Shown: positions 57,601-64,000 of the stretch, one piece after another
Position numbering within the stretch: the first letter of the stretch is position 1
Layout of the letters: every line of letters starts with the position of its first letter
Assembly: GCF_036898095.1 (NCBI RefSeq)
Contig: NC_090765.1
Span: 26,205,081-26,269,080 of the forward strand
Length of the DNA: 64,000 bases
DNA from: Palaemon carinicauda
Lineage: Eukaryota; Arthropoda; Malacostraca; Decapoda; Palaemonidae
Reading direction: 5' to 3'
The notes under the pieces: model-generated
The model's database searches: none
What the model saw: only the letters and a program-made list of their open reading frames with translations
What the model was told of the DNA's origin: nothing
Program-made: the position numbers and the translations under genes

Positions 57601-60600
57601 ATGTTCAGCCTCGAGCCTTGCCTTTAAACTGAAGAGTCAATATTTCTCTCCTTATACAAAGCTACTAGCTTACCTGCCCCCCTTCGTAAGTTAGACCTCT
57701 ATGGAATGTGCTTCTCGTCCTTTCAATCTTTGAAGGGTGCTCCCTTCAAGCCATTACGCCAGGCAACAAATTGCCACCTCACTTTGAAGATGGTGTACCT
57801 ACTCACCTTGGCTTTAGCTAAAAGAGTGAGTGAACTGCATGGTCTTTCCTATGATATTGCCCATTCAAGGGGATAGGGGAAGGTAATTCTCGACATTATC
57901 CCTGAGTTTATAGCCAAGACTCAAAATCTGAAGTAGCGTATCCTAGATTCGTTTCCTTCCGGATTGGGAGTCTTCGTACTGTAACCGATGATGCAGTTCA
58001 ACTGTTATTATGCCCAGTAAGAAGTTTGAGGTGTTACCTCAAAGGAACATTAGCAGCTCGCCCCTGACTGTCAGCACACTATGTCAGCACGGGGAACGTC
58101 GAGAAGAGGGTCCCGAAGAACACCATCTCTGCTTGGATTTGCAGGTTCATTGACCTGGCATTGAATCCCGACCCTCCTTCAACATGATTACTCATAATGT
58201 TAGGGGTATTGCAACGTCCCTCGAGTTCAAAAGAAACTACTCTGTGGTGTAGGTATTGCAAGCTGGTCAGTGTCAGGCGACCTTCATTGCCCACTACCTG
58301 TAAGACGTGACCCAGAGGAACATGGAGACATTCTCCATTGGTCTTGTGGTGGCTGTACAACAAGTGGTTTAAAATCCTCTGGCTCCTTGATGGACTAGTA
58401 GCAGATGGTTGAAGGCAAAGGTTACCTGTAATTAGTTTGGGCTGAATGTATAAGCATTGGTTTGTATTGGTGTCATGGTTACAACACACACTCCCTTGTA
58501 AGAAGTGTGGGAACTGACACCTATATTACGAAATAGAGGAGGATAGTAATCCTTATGCCCCTTTCACATAAGCCCACACCTTTATCAGGGATGACGCTGG
58601 ACATAGAAGAAAGAACCCTTTTCATACTATACTGGACTTTAGTCCAATCACCGTATTTAATGCTGAAACTTACATTCACTTGATATTAAGCTATAAAACT
58701 GTTAAGACATGGATAAATGAAAATTTTTATTATATCTTTTTTTATTGTTTAAAAAGAGAATTCTTGTGCCTTTAATATCCTCAGCTCTGAACTCTATACT
58801 TGGTAGTTACTATGTGACTCGGGTTGGTCTCAGGTTTGTGTATACTGTATTGTAATGTATAGGCAACCCCAACATCTATAAGAAATTGCGATAATTAAGC
58901 ATCTCATCTTAGGTAGTGCTTACAGCATGTCTTGAATGATTGTCAGAATGACTGGCTCTTCTGCTTCTTCCCTTTTGCCCCTTTCACGGAGGGCAGCAGC
59001 TATGACTGTTACATGCTGTGCCATATGTCTGATCTTAGTAAGCTTCATAATTACCAGCATTTCTTCATAGTCAGGGTCTGTAAGGAAGTAAATCTCCCAT
59101 CCTCCTTTACATGGGAAAAGAAGGACACATGCCTACCAAATCATTTTCTTATGTTTGTTATACATTTCCAACATCTTCCCTTCATGGTAAAATAGATTTT
59201 TATCCTAACTTAGTACTGGTGTCCCATCAACTAGTTTTGACCCAGGCCGTAATGGCTTTTATTATTAGCTGGTCAGGAGGTTAGAGGACTGTAATTTTCC
59301 TTAATTCTATAGGGGTTTAGAAAGGAGGATGATTCCACTAAGGAAAAGAACCTTCCAGTGAGATTTATAAGAACTGTCTCTCACCAAAGAGGGAGTTTCC
59401 TGTTTCACATAGATCAAATAACCTTAGAAATACTTTGTATTTCTGCTAGTCATACAAACCCAAGTCCGTTTATTAAATCCCCCCCTTTTTGTTACCTTAA
59501 CTCTTTGCTATTGACCAAACAGTTTTCCTGTTTGTCCTGTATTATCTCTTATATTATGAGAATCCGATTTGTATAGCTATGAAAAATACAAATTGCTTTT
59601 TTACCTTTGCCAACTTCGTTGCGAAGTTTATGTTTGGATTGGTGTTTATTTATTTTTTTGTATGTCTGTCTGTGTGTTTGTGATTTATATAACTCAAAAA
59701 CATTTTGCCTGCCAAGGTCAACTTTATCATAATTTGGGAATGATTAGGTCAAAAGTCAAGGACAAGGTCACGAAAAAGTCAAACGCTCCTTTGCCATAGC
59801 GTGACCAATTTTTATTTAGTTTGCATGAAACTAGTGCTAAATGGGCATAATTCAATTGCCTATCTTTTGATATGCAACATTATATAGTGATGTCATTATC
59901 CTTGTTAGCAGTTGGGGTCAAAGCTCAATGGCATCAATGAACTTGCAGAAAGTGCGGGTTTTGTCATTACCTGGCCATATTTATCCGGTTTGGCAGTGGC
60001 AAAGGTATGCGCTCTACCTAGTGCCCTTTCTAGTTAAATTTTTTATATTTGGATAGAATTTCACAACAATGCTTGTTTCCTAAATTGGTAAAATATGTGA
60101 TGAGAGAAAGGCGGGGAAGAAAAAATCAAAAGAATAGTGAAATTATATGAAAAATATTAACATGTCCGGATCTTCAAATTCAGATACAGTATTTTAGAGT
60201 TTCAGCATGTGTGAGTGTGAAAATCTAGAGTTAATATATTATGGGCATAAAATGTGTATCAAGTTTTGAAAGGAAAAATTAAAATTTTATTAGACCTAGT
60301 ATAGTACTTTAATCTTAATGACATTCTCAATCTTGAAATGAAGTAGAAACACTGATATTTCAAATTTTCGAAAGACAAGAGTTCCTAATGTCTTTGGCTA
60401 ATTATTTTTAAGAAGAATATTGTATTCAGGAATTCTATACGTACATACTTACGTCCTTTTTCCTTCAGAATATGGAATGGCACCAAAAAGAGACCAAAGC
60501 AATATTTAAAAGTTTTGCAGTACATGAATGCAACTTGCTCCTTTTTCAGGTACACAGGTAGTGAACCTGTTGAGTGGATGGGTGTTGGAGAGGTGGGTGT

Positions 60601-60689
60601 CTACATCCCAAATGATCCCACTGTTAACCTTGCAAGCACAGCTCTTAGTGGGGATATATTCCACCAACCTGGTAGTCCTTGTGTTAGAG
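33615..60689 (+). CDS. TAF6/TAF6L-like transcription factor subunit gene (partial)
   Basis: Coding exons at 41834-42001, 42496-42593 and 60550-60689 encode an N-terminal histone fold: 'ESIITWGESVGIVDLSQEVA' (helix 1), 'AIAADATYRLRQSLNVCGQF' (helix 2), 'RHSKRRRLTPDDVNRSLKWM' (loop 2 and helix 3). The stretch 'DVQGVAGYTGSEP' and a VYIPNDPTVNL block then match the region after the fold in TAF6 and TAF6L. TAF6 pairs with TAF9 in TFIID and TAF6L in SAGA, both nuclear. The spacing and 'YTGSEP' feel closer to TAF6L, but this needs alignment. The HEAT-repeat part must lie beyond 64 kb or in unseen exons. A possible first exon (33615-33638) is included in the span. Introns of 8.2 and 18 kb are packed with transposons. 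Confidence 0.8.
33755..34560. other. Intron 1 sequence without recognisable features
   Basis: Pyrimidine-rich 'cctaacctaacc'-like stretches near 34270-34290, otherwise nothing recognised. Confidence 0.4.
34567..36170 (+). mobile_element. DIRS-like element, left part (copy E1)
   Basis: The left terminal repeat at about 34567-34760 ('cctgtaactggaatacaaat', '...gcgaagctgaaaggacaagc', 'gttagcggg') aligns with the left ends at 36178, 44011 and 52373. ORF1-region-like DNA follows, with one copy of the ~340-bp unit at 35510-35680. No pol is present before the next left end at 36178. Confidence 0.65.
36178..39370 (+). mobile_element. DIRS-like element lacking pol (copy E2)
   Basis: The left terminal repeat at 36178-36370 starts 'ttgttccgtaactggaatac'. 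The right end at about 39268-39370 has '...gctgaaagataatccctatt' and 'cgttaggaaaaatacaaatt', matching the right edge at 51665-51716. The interior is ORF1-like: three ~340-bp units, then about 600 bp of degenerate 'tcgccagctcgccgattg'-type repeats (37960-38570). No RT, RNase H or recombinase can be read, so it is non-autonomous or internally deleted. The right end matches copy E1's left end at least as well as its own, so E1 and E2 may be nested. Confidence 0.7.
36860..37790 (+). repeat. ~340-bp tandem units in the E2 ORF1 region
   Basis: Landmarks 'caagcttcggcttcgtttct' (36880), the same with a change at 37220, and 'gaacttcagcttctttctc' (37558) recur about every 340 bp. 'gttggaactttcccttcc' and 'cgacaacagcagtagatg'-like sequence recur at matching offsets. 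Three units are seen, and a fourth relative lies at 35510. Confidence 0.75.
39450..40113 (-). mobile_element. LINE-tailed ~640-bp repeat, copy 4
   Basis: Same family and orientation as copies 2 and 3, with an (ATT)n tail at 39437-39458. It sits in intron 1 of the TAF6-like gene, 80 bp after the end of DIRS copy E2. Confidence 0.75.
40114..41833. other. Intron 1 sequence without recognisable features
   Basis: Purine-rich and AT-rich, with no exon or element recognised before the acceptor TACTTTCAG at 41825-41833. Confidence 0.45.
41834..42001 (+). CDS. TAF6-like histone-fold exon A
   Basis: 56 codons from acceptor CTACTTTCAG|ACC to donor TTGAAT|GTATGT, phase 0 at both ends. Encodes 'MLFDILQNDDKRCAQIAVES' and helices 1-2 of the histone fold. 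ATG 41840 could itself be the start codon. Confidence 0.85.
42496..42593 (+). CDS. TAF6-like histone-fold exon B
   Basis: 98 nt from acceptor ACATATTAG|GTA to donor GCAGG|GTATGT. Encodes 'VCGQFLRHSKRRRLTPDDVN' and helix 3, ending in 'DVQGVAG' with two bases of a split glycine codon. A 494-bp intron precedes it. Confidence 0.88.
42964..43535 (+). pseudogene. pogo/Tigger-like DNA transposon, 5' fragment
   Basis: A terminal-repeat-like 'cagtgatacctcttgatac' at 42967 is followed by a leader. At 43382 an N-terminal transposase piece begins: MGPK..., then 'LTIETKLVIIKKYEAGMRSS' and 'VIAKDYGQNPLTIGTI'. This is the first helix-turn-helix (CENP-B/psq type) of Tigger/jerky-like transposases. A stop follows the ninth residue. 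The frame ends abruptly at about 43535, where a different repeat begins. Confidence 0.65.
43529..44003. repeat. Repeat blocks shared with 51890-52370
   Basis: Block A (43529-43680, 'gggaagagacatgcttaatg...gcttctcacaagaatccctt') recurs at 52230-52370. Block B (43840-43960, 'tttatacttgcctagataaa') recurs at 51890-52010. Block order differs between the two sites. Family unknown. Confidence 0.7.
44041..44193 (+). repeat. Left inverted terminal repeat of E3
   Basis: Contains 'gcgtagctgaaatggcgagc', 'cgcgctagttagcggggggg' and 'tagctagctacccctcctcc'. Complement of 51510-51662 with a single visible difference (attata / attcta). Confidence 0.92.
46073..47600 (+). pseudogene. DIRS ORF1 (gag-like), frameshifted
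   Basis: Two overlapping open frames (46073-46978 and 46680-47600) cover a His/Arg/Asp-rich, SR-like low-complexity protein, followed by a more ordered region ('FTLARISDSVSLEQQTWFGP', then 'LARALMRVMKPALAGQ'). Codons 46187-46620 encode an exact-looking 45-residue tandem repeat. ORF1 products of DIRS elements are poorly conserved and presumed nucleic-acid-binding. This copy switches frame and lacks an intact link to pol. Confidence 0.65.
46120..46680 (+). repeat. 135-bp tandem repeat in DIRS ORF1
   Basis: The landmark 'aacgatcgccctcctgcgga' (or near variants) recurs at 46211, 46346, 46481 and 46616, exactly 135 bp apart. Each unit encodes three related 14-16-residue subrepeats of the type xDRPxxxAxxHRTxL. 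The frame is preserved through the array. Confidence 0.95.
48230..48745 (+). pseudogene. DIRS reverse transcriptase remnant
   Basis: 'VDLSALIKFVEQTSAS' (48274-) followed after a gap by 'DRKDGYFQSPFHPSSRVLVE' matches the DLKDAYFQIPVHP block of DIRS RT. 'LPQHLEYLAMIL' (48697-48730) matches the thumb LEYLGM block. At least two frame changes and one stop lie between. The YxDD region is unreadable, so the enzyme is dead. The 5S-like segment follows directly. Confidence 0.65.
48742..48840 (+). pseudogene. 5S rRNA-derived segment inside the DIRS pol region
   Basis: About 99 bp match arthropod 5S rRNA in order: 'taccac.ttgga', 'ttctcgtccg', 'gaggttaagcaacgtcgg' (internal promoter box A region), then 'tacttggatgggtgacc.cct' (box C region), and a 3' end. 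About 10-11 nt normally between box A and box C (the 'gcccggttag' region) are missing, which would alter promoter spacing and the folded structure. The first ~15 nt of the 5S gene are absent or diverged. It is best called a 5S pseudogene or captured fragment, not a working rRNA gene. Confidence 0.8.
49190..49720 (+). pseudogene. DIRS RNase H/linker remnant
   Basis: Low-quality frames. A 'LWQDAF.WWWDNVDAYVFPP' block near 49590-49650 equals 'LWQDAFQQWLDNINVYAFPP' in copy E4 (57110-57170), the conserved stretch after RNase H in DIRS pol. Heavily frameshifted. Confidence 0.5.
50230..50940 (+). pseudogene. DIRS tyrosine recombinase C-terminal remnant
   Basis: In shifting frames it reads 'IATSLAFE' and 'QVLQAGVWKRLMTFAARFLQ' followed by GVTHRSLDTFSI, aligning with the recombinase C-terminus of copy E4, where the HxxR box and nucleophile region are clearer. 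Stops and shifts make it non-functional. Confidence 0.6.
51358..51457 (+). repeat. Internal complementary region (ICR) of E3
   Basis: The first half is the complement of the left outer edge (44011-44052), with one mismatch (accg / acca). The second half is the complement of the right outer edge (51660-51711), identical by eye over about 52 bp. The centre reads 'gttacggaacaaatgacaaa', the complement of the joined ends. In the DIRS1 model this segment templates circle closure during reverse transcription. Confidence 0.93.
51510..51716 (+). repeat. Right inverted terminal repeat and right edge of E3
   Basis: 51510-51662 is the inverted repeat. 51663-51716 ('taaggtttgtatggttagga...cgaatttgtcatt') is the right-specific edge copied in the ICR. 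Confidence 0.92.
51720..52370. repeat. Spacer between DIRS copies, containing repeat blocks B' and A'
   Basis: B' (51890-52010) and A' (52230-52370) match 43840-43960 and 43529-43680. A' is cut off at 'gaatccctttt', where DIRS copy E4 starts. In the 43.6-kb copy the sequence continues 'gttagtgaatagcacc', giving the pre-insertion site. Confidence 0.7.
53081..56310 (+). pseudogene. DIRS ORF1 of E4, frameshifted
   Basis: Ser/Pro/Arg-rich low-complexity sequence (53.1-54.4 kb, frames shifting) is followed by a folded region: 'EKVAKYAMQATSWLDHWLGM', 'TLWANTILKHRDAVAERFHQ', 'DVEQAVERWRKCNTDSLLHR' (55667-56150). The last blocks are the conserved C-terminus of DIRS ORF1 in this family. It contains stops and a frame change at about 55900. 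Confidence 0.6.
56550..57175 (+). pseudogene. DIRS RNase H domain of E4
   Basis: 'DLRWWVADENLGRGV', then in another frame 'GCHHINLLEIRAAFLGGLQL' and 'VLMSNNTTVVAFINKQG', then 'ILRWAEYNSVSLLARFILGK' and 'SVLANNLSRATRV', then 'WGSPTVELFTTSLN' and 'LWQDAFQQWLDNINVYAFPP'. The E in 'LLEIRA' and the N (usually D) in 'SNNTTVVAFIN' fall at RNase H catalytic positions, so a catalytic Asp appears replaced. Two or three frame changes. Confidence 0.75.
57440..58385 (+). pseudogene. DIRS tyrosine recombinase of E4
   Basis: N-terminal SAM-like part 'YLDKWTVFCGWC.ERGISPLN', middle 'LKGAPFKPLRQATNCHLTLK' and 'MVYLLTLALAKRVSELHGLS' (57720-57850, holding the first catalytic Arg region), then 'THNVRGIATSLEFKRNYSVV' at 58189-58248 with the HxxR box, and 'TFIAHYL.DVTQRNMETFSI' with the candidate Tyr. 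Stops replace several residues. The fold and motif order identify a DIRS tyrosine recombinase. Confidence 0.75.
59605..60038 (+). repeat. Interspersed repeat with GGTCAAGGTCA-like blocks
   Basis: Starts 'ctttgccaacttcgttgcga', contains 'gtcaaaagtcaaggacaagg' and 'ggggtcaaagctcaatggc', and ends 'ggtatgcgctctacctagtg'. This resembles a non-autonomous repeat type I associate with many invertebrate genomes. No coding function. Confidence 0.5.
60550..60689 (+). CDS. TAF6-like exon C, with probable GC donor
   Basis: Acceptor CTTTTTCAG|GTACACAG supplies the third base of the split glycine and continues 'YTGSEPVEWMGVGEVGVYIP', then 'NDPTVNLASTALSG'. At its end AGAG|GCAAGT matches the GC-AG minor donor consensus. 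Without splicing there the frame stops two codons later at TAG. A weaker GT (CCTG|GTAGTC, 60670) is the alternative donor. The HEAT domain must be encoded downstream. Confidence 0.75.
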
Positions 60690-60756
60690 GCAAGTAGTTT
60701 CAGTTGTTTCCCGCTATTTTTAAAGTGTTACCTATATTTTCAATATTATATAAGAA

Positions 60757-61500
60757 GTTTGTTCCTACACAGATACAAACCCTCATCTTTTCATAGGATT
60801 ATGCTTTCAGTATAGCTGGAACTAGGCTTTTAAGATTTATAACAAGGTATATATAGTTACAGGCAGGTGGTGGTCTTCAACCACTGGTGAGCACCAGTGA
60901 GTACTTCTGGTGCCGTCAGGCAGCTGTTTTAATCTTTTTCATTTGTTTAGTTAATTGATGGCTGTTTGTTGTGTGCAAAAGATATTAACGGTGAAGAAAG
61001 GTTTTGCAGTTTTCCTGATAAGTGTAGCTGATTGGCAGTTGTATGTGTAACCTACTGATAAGCACTTTCATATTCCCATTTGACAACATTCCTGGTGCTG
61101 TTTATTCTCATGCAAATGGGAAGGTGTGTCTGCTGCCACCAAGCTGAAATGAAACTTCCATGTCCAGGAGGCGCTACAGACATATCTCCTGTTGGTACTG
61201 TCTCTTAGAGTTCCTAGGATCTCTCTCCTCTGAGTGATGTCACTGTTGGTAAACTGGAAGGCTGGAATCCTTTCATCCCAACTAGCAATGTGTGATGAGA
61301 AGAAAGACCACCCTAAGGTTTCCTCTGTGTTATCTCGCCATCTCTCGAGGTCATCTTAGTCTTCGTCTTTGGTGAGGAAGTCATGGGGACACTTGGGATA
61401 GAACTGTCTCTCCCTCACACGGAGAGAAACAGCAGGAATCACATACTGTACATGTAACGCCTATCGATCAGTCTCCTGGGGCTTCTTGGTCCATATTTGC
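60757..61500 (+). mobile_element. Divergent DIRS-like left end (E5)
   Basis: 'ttgttcctacacagataca', 'aaccctcatc', '...gctttcagtatagctggaac' follows the same order as the left ends at 36178 and 44011 (ttgttcc, atacaaacc, tttc-gtagctgaaa). ORF1-like GC-richer sequence follows to about 61500, and no pol is seen. It starts about 67 bp after exon C of the TAF6-like gene, within the next intron. Confidence 0.45.
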
Positions 61501-61559
61501 CAGATAATATAAAAATCTTACTCAATATTTCTTAGAAAATTATATCTTTGACCTGTCCA

Positions 61560-61990
61560 ATGTTATGATATTCGCCACATTGATATGAAATGCACTAATG
61601 GCATAAGTTGTTTTACCCATTGTAAATTTCATAACCACTACAGATTGTTTAGGAGATGAAATTTGTTTTCATTGTAAGGGAGCTCACTATCCAGGTTCAT
61701 GACAATGTTGTCAATATGAACTGATCAAGCAATCATTGAGACAGAAAATAATGAACACATCCTTTGGTGCTACCAGGAAATAACTTTTGTGACATATTAA
61801 TGCCAAACTATCGACTTGGTCATGTGTTTTGTCCAATCCACATGAGTTGACATCTAGTTCCAAATCAACGCTTTCGTCCAAAAGTTCTAATTTATAGACT
61901 CATGACCACTTCACCCTCTTCAGCATCGTCGCCTCTCTAAGCCACTGTATTCTCGTACTTCTGCTGTTACTCTACTAAATTTTCATTTAA
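61560..61990 (+). pseudogene. Zinc-knuckle fragment of a retrotransposon ORF1
   Basis: 'CFHCKGAHYPGS.QC' followed by 'YELIKQSLRQ' fits the last CCHC knuckle and tail of non-LTR ORF1 proteins. Upstream Cys/His residues are scattered over frame breaks. Confidence 0.4.
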
Positions 61991-62520
61991 ACACATGTAC
62001 AGTATATCAATAAAGTAACTGAAAATGCAAAAAGTACTAGCACTTAAAATCATCTAGATAAGCAAGAAACTCGGATTCCTGTACAGAATTGGTTTGATAC
62101 TTGCCAGTTATGATATTTTAATATTTCATTTAAATATGTTATTCCTTCTTGTATAATAAAGTAACACCAGTATTTTAGTTTGAATAAGTAAATTTAATTA
62201 AAAAAGTAAACACATTTAAGTTTGTTTACATTACTGCATACATAAAAAGAAATAAAATTGTACGTAGGAATAAAATTTTCTGTATAATAATATAGACACC
62301 TGCCCTTAAAGAAGATTTTATTGATTTCATAAAGAAATATATTTCCTCTTATCTCTCATTTCTTAACAGAAAAATTATATTCTTTTTAAAGAAATATCTT
62401 TAGAAATAGCATAAGATGAAAACATGAAATATGTCCCACTATAATTTCTAGTCCCCTGCAATTTGTTAATCATTTATCAATGGTCAGAATGAAATAAAAA
62501 GCTTGACAGGTGTGAGTGAT
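61991..62520. other. AT-rich intron or flank without recognisable features
   Basis: Nothing recognised on either strand. Confidence 0.4.
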
Positions 62521-62539
62521 TTAAGACCTCAGCCATCGA

Positions 62540-62836
62540 TGGGTGAAAAATTTATTTCCTGTTTAACTTCAAAAGTTCAAACTCGCTGCAAATTTTTTTT
62601 ATGTTGAACAGTCCTTTTATAGTTTATATATCAAATATCTGTTTTAATGTTGTTAATGTTTTTGAAATATTTTATTTTATTTTTTCATTACTTCTTATAT
62701 CATTTATTTATTTCCTTATTTACTCTATTCACTGTGCTATTTTTCCATGTTGGAGCCCTTGGGCTTATAGCATCTTGCTTTTCCAAATAGGGTTGTAGCT
62801 TAGCTAGTAATAATGATAATAATAATAATAATAAAA
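62540..62836 (+). pseudogene. LINE 3'UTR fragment with conserved 3' module
   Basis: 'acttcaaaagttcaaactc' (the ORF2 end) leads into 'gttttaatgttgttaatg' and the module '...gggcttatagcatcttgctt', 'gggttgtagcttagctagta', with a TAA/TGA-type tail to 62836. Parallel to 13840-14110. Confidence 0.7.
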
Positions 62837-63214
62837 ATAACATCAAAACTTGAACCTGTGAATAGTGGATTTCACGCGCCTTTGCTTTATACACGACACC
62901 CAAAAGGTGCTCGCGCGAGGGTTGTAACCTCAGCATTCCATGCTTTTATCTTTCTCTGGTATAATTGGAAGGTTTTATCAGAAAAGATATACAAGAAGGA
63001 CTTCTTTTCACTGGGCGCCACAGGTCGACCCAGAAATGAAGTTTTTATTTATTACACAAAGAATTTCACGTTGTATAATTTAAACACGCTTGAAAAGGCA
63101 ACCCTTTAGGCTGATGTGTTTGTTAGTAAGCAGAGTAATGGGAAACTGATCTTCCTCATTCCTTTTTTCTTGAGGATTAACTAACTAGTTTTGCTTTTCG
63201 ATCTTGTGAAATTA

Positions 63215-64000
63215 AAGCTCTCTTAATGAACCTTGATGCTTATGGAGGTGTAAACCCAATGGGTATTTTTTCTTTGTTTTTTATAAAGACCGCAGATTTC
63301 TTAGCTACAAATTTATCAGTTATTTTGTGCAAGTTAGTAAAAAGAGGCTCTTTTAATACTTATTGGAGAATTGGTAATGTTATTCTATTATGTAAATGCA
63401 TTTGTGGTAGGCCGAGTCCTGCTGATTAACCTACCACCCAATTTCCATAACTCCCATATTGTCTGAAAATTTTTAACATCTTTTGGCAAAACTTTTAAAT
63501 AAGTATGTTGAAGGTTATCATCTGTTCACCAGTTTGCAATTTGGCTTTCATTAAGGCCTTGTAGCATGTGATGCCCTTCTTACAATCTCCAATGCTGTAC
63601 AGAAATTCCTTAAGTGTTGTCTGGAAGTTTGTATGATTGGCCTTGATTTTAGGGCTGCCCTTGACCGTGTTAATCATGAGGCCCTTGTTTTCAAACTCAA
63701 ATAGTTGGGAGTGGGTGGGTCTTTTCTTAGCATCATTACTGAAAGTAATAGGTTGCAGAGTTGTTGTGGATTGGGCTCCATTGTGAGTATAGGAATATGA
63801 TATCTGGTGATCCTCTGGGTAGTGTTCTTGGTCCATTGCTTTTCATAATGTATACACATGACATGTAGTTTGGCCTATGAAACAGGCTTGTTGCAAATGC
63901 AGTTGATGCTACTCTCTTGGATCAATTCCATCTCCTGAATGTAGATCTAGGGTTGCTGAATCCCTTAATATAGATCTAGCTAAAATTAGTGCATGGCACA
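63215..64000 (+). pseudogene. LINE reverse transcriptase remnant, continuing past the window
   Basis: 'LDAYGGVNPMGIFSLFFIKT', 'YWRIGNVILLCKC', then in other frames 'FGFH.GL.ACDALLTISNAV', 'GLDFRAALDRVNHEALVFKL' and 'PSPECRSRVAESLNIDLAKI'. These are RT blocks in correct order (fingers, palm A, linker after palm C), with frameshifts and stops. Jockey/CR1-like by layout. Confidence 0.75.

Larger units (their letters stand above)
52373..59605 (+). mobile_element. DIRS-like retrotransposon, older copy (E4)
   Basis: The left terminal repeat at 52373-52560 ('tgttccgtaactggaatg', 'gttagcggagggtagggggg', 'ctgctacccctccc') is followed by ORF1 (about 53.0-56.3 kb), RNase H (about 56.55-57.0 kb) and recombinase (about 57.4-58.4 kb). 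Most of RT is missing between 56310 and 56550. A degenerate ICR-like 'ggtttgtattggtgtcatgg' lies at 58460, and right-edge-like sequence at 59435 and 59563-59600 ('gtatagctatgaaaaataca'). The right border is uncertain. The element is divergent from E3 and clearly inactive. Confidence 0.7.

Noticed and set aside
59890..60005. An extra exon ('ELAESAGFVITWPYLSGLAV') between the TAF6-like exons
   Set aside because: It breaks the continuous DVQGVAG-YTGSEP protein and lies within an interspersed repeat (59605-60038).

Overview
This is a window of eukaryotic nuclear DNA. It is AT-rich and intron-rich, with very long (TA)n, (GA)n, (AC)n and (TAA)n tracts, many decayed non-LTR retrotransposons and several DIRS1-type tyrosine-recombinase retrotransposons. 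The repeat content and the two gene fragments point to an arthropod, most likely a decapod crustacean with a large genome (shrimp-like). That taxonomic call is inference. There is no bacterial-type gene organisation, and almost every long open frame is a translated microsatellite or a piece of a transposon.

Two host genes can be assembled from exons with consensus splice sites and matching phases. (1) On the minus strand, six exons (21566-21375, 14512-14387, 11057-10887, 8617-8438, 4231-4103, 846-733) join in phase 0 throughout. They give the first 304 residues of a multi-pass nucleotide-sugar transporter of the SLC35 family. The 3' end lies beyond the left edge of the window. (2) On the plus strand, a TAF6/TAF6L-type gene (TFIID/SAGA subunit) has clear histone-fold exons at 41834-42001 and 42496-42593, a third exon at 60550-60689 that appears to use a GC-AG intron, and a possible first coding exon at 33615-33638. 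Its 8.2-kb and 18-kb introns are filled with mobile elements.

Layout: 0.7-21.6 kb, transporter gene, with introns holding a palindromic MITE, LINE fragments, microsatellites and fold-back repeats. 21.6-33.5 kb, intergenic, with a second MITE copy, a Ty3/gypsy remnant, enormous TA tracts, two copies of a ~640-bp LINE-tailed repeat, and LINE pieces. 33.6-60.7 kb, the TAF6-like gene, whose introns hold at least four DIRS-like copies. The best is at about 44.0-51.7 kb and has near-identical inverted terminal repeats, an internal complementary region, a 135-bp tandem repeat in ORF1, a broken RT, and a 5S-rRNA-derived segment inside the pol region. 60.7-64 kb, another DIRS left end, a zinc-knuckle fragment, a LINE tail and a LINE RT fragment running off the right edge.

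The most notable items are the DIRS element with its circle-junction complement (51358-51457), the 5S rRNA-like insert within it (48742-48840), the two opposite-orientation ~197-bp hairpin MITEs, and the shared 3' module linking LINE tails to the ~640-bp non-autonomous repeat. No prokaryotic-style defence system, CRISPR array or gene cluster is present.
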